Positions 58,101 to 64,000 of a stretch of DNA of 64,000 nt are shown in pieces. A program made the translations under genes and the position numbers. Under the pieces are notes generated by a model. That model searched no databases, was not told the origin of the DNA, and saw only the letters and a list, made by a program, of their open reading frames with translations. This stretch comes from Diphasiastrum complanatum (taxonomy: Eukaryota; Streptophyta; Lycopodiopsida; Lycopodiales; Lycopodiaceae), in the NCBI GenBank assembly GCA_029204225.1, contig CM055102.1, forward strand, positions 16,120,229-16,184,228, read 5' to 3'. Positions within the stretch are counted from its first letter, which is position 1. Each line of letters starts with the position of its first letter.

Positions 58101-59942
58101 ATCTCCTAGAGATTTTAGTTGATTAGATTGTTGTATTTTAGAATATTTTGAATATTCTAAGAATATTTGTACCAAAAAACACTATAATCTATAAAAATTT
58201 GTGGATAAGATTTAGACTATCAAAACAATGAAATTTCTTTAGCTTTTGGACTTGATATCTGAAATGAAATGTTAATTCACCCAATGGTTCATGTAGTTGG
58301 TATTACATGAAGGTGATGAACTTTTATTTGGAGAAGATCAGTCGTTTGGAATATTTATTGCTTAGTGTATCTTTGGGTTTTGAGTTGGTACTCTTCGGTT
58401 AGAGTCAAGCGATCGTAGAATCGTTGCGTCTATGAGTACTTCTTCAAAACGAAAGATCAAACTAAGGATAACCATTCATGGTTAAAAGTTGAAAGTTTAA
58501 GGAAGAATTTCATGTCTTCTTTTTCCTGTTCTGAGGACTGAACCAGTTTAAGGGAGGAAGAATGTTATGGCCATATTCAGCTAAGGACATGGAATAGTCC
58601 TAATGTGGTAGACCGGCCCTCCAATGTTCGAGATTATTGGTCACGCCGAGATTTAATTCCCGTCGAGGCTTGTTTGTGACTAATGACATTGAGAGGAACC
58701 AGACACTCTAATTGAGACATATGGAGTATTGCATGTGCGTGTGACGGATATAGGCAGGAGGACTGCATGAAGAGATGTGACCTATTTATAGTTGACCTAC
58801 ATGGGAATTGCATAGGTTCATGCACAGTACTCTGCTCTCTATATAATGAGGTAGGGATTCTCATGTCGACATATTGGGTTCAAGTTACCAATTGCTCTCT
58901 TCTCCGCTAACTTTCACATGGCATGGCTTGGGGGCTAGATCCAGGTTTGATCTAGGTTTCGTCGGGCGGATTGGCTCCATAGTCTCTCTTATTGTGTTCT
59001 TCTATCCTCATCTTAAATGAAATCACATGGAACAAATTGCAGCAAACCGACAACAATTATGAAGCATAAGAACCCCTCTCAGAAGCATAAGCATAAGCAT
59101 CCCTTCGAACGGTCATGTGTGTGTGAGTTCTATGTGTCGGGAGTCTCTAATCTTCTTTCATATACCATTTGTAACAGAGTTTATAGTTGTTTCAACTCCA
59201 ATCTTGGATTGTAATCATTCCATCATGTCCACCATCCAGTTAGGGTTTACTTAGCATTTGTCTTTTTTCCACCAAAAAAAAAAACATTCGCGATCCGGGT
59301 CGCGGATCACTGACGTTCCGGATCACGTTTTTGTAACGGATCACGATCCGCTACAACTCTGAACCATACAAACTACAACAAAAGTTCACATGAGAAGACT
59401 AGGTGATATTCATGCAATGGAAACTAAAACTAGATGTCATAAAGAAGTGTGTCAATATGATTTTATTGAGTGCATCTACAATAAATGGAATGAAATACCT
59501 CATGTTAGACTAGAGGCTAAACTAGTTCGATGCAAACATAAGTATTTGATTTGAGTTCACAAATGGATGTAATTCCATCAAGACATCTGGTTCAATTGAC
59601 CCCTCCAAGCCAAACATTTTAAGTAAGGTAACAAGCTAGTGAATGCACCAATTAAAACACAAACCAATTGAATACCAGTGAAAACTTATTGTATTGACAA
59701 ATATGGGAACTGAACGATGGTGTTACAGCATGAGACTGAATAGTGACACATATATTCAACAAATCAATGCAATGTGAAATCTTAATAGGCTCTGTATACC
59801 TTGGTGAGGCTATCACAAGTTGTGGAATGAAGGGTGCATATGCAATTTCTCGTTCAGCTGCTATTCGTTGGGTCTTCTGGAACTCTCTCAACACTGCCTC
59901 AAAATCCTTTGCAAGCTTAGCATCTCCAACTTTCTTACTAGC
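52143..59942 (-). CDS. Qa-SNARE syntaxin, SYP2 class (last five exons)
   Basis: Minus-strand exons: 59942-59800, 53561-53484, 53112-52955, 52765-52665 and 52208-52143. All visible borders are GT-AG and the phases join, giving 181 codons and a stop. Text: [52 protein letters not shown], then the SNARE helix [20 protein letters not shown] (zero-layer Gln in the Qa position) and [29 protein letters not shown] follows, then the C-terminal membrane anchor [20 protein letters not shown]. The SYP21/SYP22 (PEP12/VAM3-like) t-SNAREs of the prevacuolar compartment and vacuole have this pattern and about 270 residues. The Habc N terminus (roughly 90 residues) must lie in exons beyond the window or was not found between 59943 and 64000. 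The gene looks functional. The first visible intron of 6238 bp is filled with elements. Confidence 0.92.
53841..54210. repeat. 130-bp tandem repeat in the syntaxin intron, two full and one decayed copy
   Basis: Units start at 53841 and 53971 with TGATCAATG.CTTGAATGCT. They share AAGAGCTCTTCAAAATTGTT and TGATAAATGATAGCGAGACA. A third, diverged unit follows to about 54210 (AGAAGCTCCTCAAAATTGGT). Confidence 0.9.
54274..54483 (-). pseudogene. gypsy integrase zinc-domain fragment
   Basis: Minus strand: [20 protein letters not shown], then [20 protein letters not shown] and [10 protein letters not shown] fit the HHCC region and start of a gypsy integrase. It is a short orphan piece within the syntaxin intron. 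Confidence 0.65.
54484..55116. other. Intron DNA of the syntaxin gene
   Basis: No gene or clear repeat is seen between the integrase fragment and the microsatellite. Confidence 0.35.
55117..55168. repeat. (GA)n microsatellite at a LINE 3' end
   Basis: GA units run to 55168 and then change to AGAAT units at the LINE tail. On the minus strand the LINE ends in ATTCT repeats that pass into (CT)n. Confidence 0.95.
55169..57258 (-). mobile_element. LINE retrotransposon, 5'-truncated inside reverse transcriptase
   Basis: The minus strand begins at [20 protein letters not shown], the early reverse transcriptase motif, and runs to a 3' tail at 55169. There are no LTRs. Truncation at the 5' side and a simple tail fit target-primed reverse transcription. 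The part before the reverse transcriptase, including the endonuclease, is absent. The left end of the LINE body is the tail, and the right end touches a copia fragment. Confidence 0.85.
55304..57240 (-). pseudogene. LINE ORF2 part: reverse transcriptase and C-terminal Cys/His region
   Basis: Motifs in order: [33 protein letters not shown], then a stop, [40 protein letters not shown] and the active site [13 protein letters not shown]. The active site should read YADD, but the first catalytic Asp is Asn, so the enzyme would be dead. [19 protein letters not shown] and [14 protein letters not shown] follow. The C-terminal part has [20 protein letters not shown], a CX2C...H...C pattern as in the zinc region after LINE reverse transcriptases. 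Stops near 57014 and 56597 and a frame change near 56280 add to the damage. Confidence 0.88.
57270..57515 (-). pseudogene. copia integrase fragment
   Basis: Minus strand: [59 protein letters not shown] and YEMWTG are the end of the catalytic core (Glu in GGAERRN) and the following part of a copia integrase. It is cut by the LINE on its downstream side. No copia sequence is seen on the other side of the LINE. Confidence 0.82.
57516..58548. other. AT-rich DNA, possible 3' part of a gypsy element
   Basis: There is no readable protein. It lies just upstream of a polypurine tract and LTR, so it may be decayed internal sequence of that element. Confidence 0.35.
58549..58562 (+). other. Polypurine tract before the LTR at 58563
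   Basis: AAGGGAGGAAGAA precedes TGTTATGG, much like the tract before the 3' LTR of gypsy-2. Confidence 0.7.
58563..59215 (+). repeat. gypsy 3' LTR related to gypsy-2, right end uncertain
   Basis: It begins TGTTATGGCCATATTCAG, then GACATGGAATAGTCC. The order and spacing recall the start of the gypsy-2 LTR (TGTTATGTCCATGTCC...GACATGGATAGCCGGTC). A TATA-like TCTCTATATAATGAGG lies at 58838. No partner LTR is in the window, so the end is approximate. Confidence 0.65.
59216..59799. other. Intron DNA with a short GGATCACG-rich cluster
   Basis: At 59285-59355, GCGATCCGGGTCGCGGATCA and later CGGATCACG and ATCACGATCCG repeat in both orientations after an A-run. It is GC-rich in AT-rich intron DNA. 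The rest has no recognised feature. Confidence 0.5.
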
Positions 59943-61965
59943 CTGTAATCGAATTATCACTATTAACACGCTAAAGAGCTTGTACGTAATGAGAGGGTAT
60001 TAAAAGAGCACCCACACTGTTGACTTCAACTTTCTTAGAGATTCAGCAATATAACATAAGTAGCACCCATAGACATAGCCATCAATAATCTTGATTCTTC
60101 TTTGAACCCAATGCAAACAAGGTAAATATATCGACAGCCACAAAAGCACAATTAGAAAAAAAATTCCTTGCAAATCAAGCTCCAACATAGTTGTGAGGCC
60201 ATCACATTGTTGGCTCACAATAGCTCTCCATATAGCCAACTCAAAGAAAATGGCTAGAACACCAAAGCATCCTTTCGTTTTGGATAGGTTATATTGCTAT
60301 TGTATTCAAAGTTCAATCATACCACCTCAAATCATCAACATGAGCTTATCGAATCAATCTATCAATTGATGAAGTCAAGCTTTGTGAGTACTTGCCTAAA
60401 GTAAATTGTCTACTAGTAAAGCAGTGAATTCTGCAATGTTGTAAGATACATAATGCTCTGAATGACTAATTAGTAATGGCAATTTTGTTACCAATTTAAA
60501 GTTGTAGACAAAGGAGCTAGGGTGGAAAAAATCATACAATAAAAGAAATGCCAAATTCCATAATATTCTCTTGCATCTCGACAACTATTAAATATTCTTA
60601 TGCAATGACATAAATATACTTTTGATGTCATTTGGACACTTCATCTTTTTAGTTCAGATTTTAAGGTCTTTGGGTCGATCTTTTTCCAGCTTCGGTCTTC
60701 TTATGTGCAATCATTCTATTCCAAAATCTAGAGAGTAAATCTAGCATCTAGAGGTTAGTGAAATAGAGATTCCTGCAAAGGAGGTGCGCTCGAATACGCA
60801 CTGGACCGCTTGTGTAGCTCACACGACAATTATTGCACGTCCATTCCGAAGCAACTCTGACATGATCCCATACAGGATCTCTATTTCTCACCATGACTCT
60901 CAAGTTTCAACTCCTAAGCTAACTCCTAACTCTCCTAACTTCTAACACTCCTCTCACCTCTATTACCTAAGTTCTAACTCTAAACTCTCATGAGTCCTAA
61001 CAACTCTACTAAAGTCTAACTAAAACTAAATTCACAATTTCACACAAACACCTCTTGCCTAAACTCACACACACCTCCTATTCTCTCTCCAAGACTCTCC
61101 TAACTCTCTGTTTGTGCCCCATCTACTGCACTTCTGAGAGGCAAAACGCTCGTTTGACCATTAATTCCAAAAAACATTTCAGCCATAAGCTATTTTTTGC
61201 GATTCTGGAAGGAGAAACGCATTTCTCAGAAACACGGTTTCCGAAACGTCTCCTCCCAGAAACGCAATTCTGTGCAACTATGGTTCTAACATATTGCACA
61301 TTTGCCATGAATGCCATTTCCTATCTCCTCTATGCTCTCCTCTCCTCTCCTCTCCTTACACCTCTCCTCAAGTTTCTCCCTTTGAAAGAGGCACAAAAAG
61401 AGAAAAAAATGACTCACGAATGAATCAGGCCCTTGCTGTCCTAAAAAACATTTCCAGTCCCGCGACTCTTTCTGATTCGAATCAGAACCTAACAATTATT
61501 TGACGAGTCGCGATTTGTGGAAACACTATTGACAATATCCTCCATCAAAGGCACTTGTTGCTTTACAGGGTCCATCAAAGCCAATCTTTCTTCATGGGTT
61601 CTATTTTCAAAAGGACCATATCCAATTTTTAAAAGAGGATGTAACCAAATAACAGTCTATTGTAGGCAACTACTCCACATTGGGTGCCATGGTGATGGAA
61701 GATTGAATTGGCACACTAGGAGTGGCAAGAATTGTGAAGCAATTTCATGGATAATGGAGGAACAGTCGAGCTGGAGAGAGAAGCAAAAATCAAAGCATTA
61801 ACATCTCATTTAAGAGTAGTTTACACAAAAACAGTTTGTGGAAAGCCTATGCAAGAAAGTAGAATACTATAATAAATAGCACAGAGAGAGAGAGAGAGAA
61901 TAGGAGGCAACTTGGATTATTGAGATCATCCCTTCATAAGGTTGAATCAAGTTAGAGAAAAACAG

Positions 61966-61967
<2 letters not shown>
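59943..61967. other. Probable syntaxin intron, no exon recognised
   Basis: I looked on the minus strand for the N-terminal syntaxin exons (Habc helices) and did not find them. The stretch includes a CT-rich run with TCTCC units at 61326-61355 and a cluster of AGAAACGCAATTCTG-type words at 61205-61275. No gene is seen. Confidence 0.4.
61882..61900. repeat. Short (AG)n run
   Basis: About nine AG units lie some 70 bases before the longer (CT)n run. Confidence 0.9.

Positions 61968-62015
<48 letters not shown>
61968..62015. repeat. (CT)n microsatellite, 48 bp
   Basis: An uninterrupted CT run lies directly upstream of the LINE 5' region. Confidence 0.97.
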
Positions 62016-62018
<3 letters not shown>

Positions 62019-62149
62019 ACGAATGTGACCTATCATCTGCGCGGCACCATCGCTCCTTTCTAGTGGCGCACCATCACTCGTCTCCAGTGTAGTAGCTATC
62101 AATCCTCTTTGTCAGCCAAGAAAAAAGAAATAAACCAGAAGGAGCTCTT

Positions 62150-63364
62150 TTGGATTGTGCCCGTGTATTGAATGCAAACTGTTTGACAGCAGAAGTAGAT
62201 GCGGATCAATCATCATTGAAATCGTCAAAAAGGCGTAGAGCTTTGTCACAAGAATATGAAACAGTCAAAGTTTGTTGTGGGGAGCCAGAACCCGCTCCCC
62301 TCCTCCATTGGCAGCCACCATGCAGGCAACCAACGTGGCAACGCTGTCTGGTGTCAGCATGGCAGCAGCACTGCCCGGGCTGCCCGCCGGCTCCAAGGCA
62401 GAATTGCTGCCTGTGGACAGCGAGCCATTAGCTGCCTCATTGCCTCCTCCTCCTGCGCTGCCTGATGTACCTACCACTTCCATTGATGCCTCCAGCATTG
62501 CCTCCATTGCGGCTGAGAACATTTCCCCCAACATCTCCAGTGCTACTTTCACCATTGTTGACAGTTCCGCAGCTGGCTCCATCACTGCTGATACTCTGCT
62601 AGCAGTGCCATCGTTGTCAGCAGTCAGTGAGACAGTCAGTGTAACTGAACCTCCTTCGCCTTCTCTGCAATCAAAATCCACCAATCTGTTTTCCACTACA
62701 ATTTACTCTCCTTCCAAAGCATTTGAAGACTTCCTGGTATACAAAGTGAAGGTGTTCAAAACAGAGATGAAATTACTGAAAGAAGAGATCAAGCTACTTT
62801 GGGAAGAAAATGGACAACTGAAAAGAGATTTTGCAGCCTACAAAGAGGCGGGTCCAGGGACATCAGCTACAGTGATGAAAATCCAAGCCTGGGAACACGA
62901 CTTATTCAACATATGGAAACCACGCAAACTTGGGCATCCCTTTCCAAGAATAAAGATGGTAAGCCACAAATGTCCTCTTTTATTTCAAGTACTATTTCTG
63001 AGGAGAAAATGAGAGAGCAAAAGGCCCTTAATGTGAGAGTAAGAGGTATTGTCGACACACAAGATGCTATCCAAGAAGCAACCAGATTTTTGAAGACTGC
63101 AATAGGGCACAACAATCGAGGGATGGATAGAGCGTGGCGAACCAATAAAGACAAGGCCACATTAATCATTCGCAGTAAAACTCTTGAAGAGAGACGGTCA
63201 GTTTTGAGACTAAAGAGTAAGCTAAGGCGTGCCAACATATTCTTGGATGATGACCTCACCTTCTTGCAAGTGACAAAAAGGAAAAAGGCCTTTCAAGAAG
63301 CTAAAACATCCGAAAGACGAGTAATATATATAGATGGCAGGGTGAAATACATTCGTGACTCATG
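62150..63364 (+). pseudogene. LINE ORF1
   Basis: Three frames cover it. An N-terminal part starts near 62150 (SSLKSSKRRRALSQEYETVK). A long Ala/Ser/Pro-rich part follows (TLSGVSMAAALPGLPAGSK). A helix (VKVFKTEMKLLKEEIKLLWE, then ENGQLKRDFAAYK) looks like a coiled coil. After a frame change near 62850-62950 comes the C-terminal part SFISSTISEEKMREQKALNV, RVRGIVDTQDAIQEATRFLK, NKDKATLIIRSKTLEERRSV and ANIFLDDDLTFLQVTKRKKA, which ends at 63363. ORF1 proteins form trimers and bind the element RNA. The C-terminal part resembles an RNA-binding fold in style. The frame changes suggest it is inactive. A relative lies at 45240-46148. Confidence 0.75.
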
Positions 63365-63409
63365 AGAAGAAATAGGAACTTGGATCTTTCGAGTGTGGGA
63401 GCAGCCCGA

Positions 63410-64000
63410 AGACCCTTTCATCTTCATTGTGTTTTGGCGGTATACTCTTATTTACAGAGACGCATGAGACTACAGAGCGTGGTTTACCTTCCTTCTCTGG
63501 TTTCCACTGGGAATCGGTTATCAGACCAGCAGGTGGGCGTGATTCTGGTGGTGTGGCATGCTTATATAGGGATGACTTTCAGAGGGCACTTGAGGTGGTT
63601 CATAGACATGTTCATTCAAGATATTTATGGATCAGAGAAGCCTACAGGTCTAGACAGAGACATCTATATTGTAGTATGTTAGTTCCCACTGAACACATCT
63701 TCTTTCTCAGACAGGGATGGTTCTCCATATATGGATTTGTCTAGCGATATTATCAAATTCTGACAGAGGACGTAATCTATTAGTAGGGGATTATAATGCC
63801 AGGACCGGATCACGTCAGACATCATTCCATGATATGGAGCATGATCCTTTACGTATCAGGGGATTGGATAGTATTAATCTTGGTATCTTCAGACATTCCA
63901 CAAATGAGGACGAACCCATCACATGTTACGGGAGTATTTCTTACAGCTAAGAGAAGCACATGAGCTAGTCATTTTTAATGGCATCTCCAGATGGCCCTCA
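63410..64000 (+). pseudogene. LINE ORF2 endonuclease, partial
   Basis: Marks of the exonuclease-endonuclease-phosphatase fold: the Glu in LLFTETHETTERGLPSFSGF, then GGRDSGGVACLYRDDFQRAL, then DIYIVVC, then the Asp/Asn pair in LLVGDYNARTGSRQ. The reading passes through three frames (changes near 63640 and 63730), so this copy is broken. It nicks target DNA in active elements. The gene continues beyond the window. Confidence 0.8.

Larger units (their letters stand above)
62020..64000 (+). mobile_element. LINE retrotransposon, 5' part, runs off the window
   Basis: An ORF1-like protein is followed by an endonuclease of the APE/EEP kind, in the order of a LINE. The reverse transcriptase part would lie beyond 64000. 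It is on the strand opposite to the syntaxin gene and may sit in an upstream intron of it. Confidence 0.82.

Noticed and set aside
62265-62696. 143-codon minus-strand Ala/Ser/Glu-rich frame
   Set aside because: Shadow of the Ala/Ser-rich N-terminal part of the LINE ORF1 on the plus strand.

Overview
The window is nuclear DNA of a land plant with a large, repeat-rich genome. It holds parts of at least four elements or fragments of each of several retrotransposon types (chromodomain Ty3/gypsy, Tat-like gypsy, Ty1/copia, LINE), CACTA-type transposase remnants, long (GA/CT)n microsatellites and only a few host genes, which carry GT-AG introns. The LINE reverse transcriptase and endonuclease do not look like the common angiosperm L1 type, so a fern or another non-flowering vascular plant is my guess. 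That is inference, not shown by the sequence.

Layout. 1.4-10.35 kb: two divergent, decayed CACTA-type genes (a TNP2-like gene on the minus strand and a Transposase_24-like gene on the plus strand). The second is split by a complete gypsy element (3859-9827, minus strand, 418-bp LTRs, target duplication GTACC). 10.7-12.4 kb: a gypsy gag pseudogene with no pol. 13.50-19.17 kb: a complete but internally deleted chromodomain gypsy element (plus strand, LTRs of 488 and 486 bp, duplication GATGT), inserted in an unclassified coding-like repeat that has a second copy at 43.3 kb. 20.9-25.8 kb: a host gene with a promoter region holding five G-boxes, a 51-bp leader repeat and five exons of a plant vasculin/GPBP1-like protein. 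25.8-29.8 kb: AT-rich intergenic DNA. 29.8-36.1 kb: a TFIIS central-domain reading frame cut in frame by a complete copia element (30663-35787, minus strand, duplication CAAAG). 36.5-39.9 kb: a Tat-like gypsy fragment joined to an unfamiliar open reading region that ends on a polypurine tract and LTR start.

40-52 kb: copia and LINE debris, long microsatellites, and a 290-bp segment repeated at a distance of about 1 kb. 52.1-59.9 kb: the last five exons of a Qa-SNARE/syntaxin gene of the SYP2 class on the minus strand. Its first visible intron is 6.2 kb and holds a gypsy integrase scrap, a 130-bp tandem repeat, a 5'-truncated LINE, a copia integrase scrap and a gypsy LTR. 62.0-64.0 kb: the 5' part of another LINE on the plus strand (ORF1 and start of the endonuclease), running off the window.

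The host genes have no common pathway: the syntaxin acts in endosome/vacuole membrane fusion, the vasculin-like protein is a putative transcription regulator, and TFIIS is an RNA polymerase II elongation factor. What links the regions is the insertion history: each of the three complete LTR elements sits inside an identifiable older coding or coding-like sequence and has a perfect 5-bp target duplication. The most unusual items are the unclassified 3' reading region of the Tat-like element, the divergent CACTA gene pair, the G-box cluster, and the interrupted TFIIS frame.
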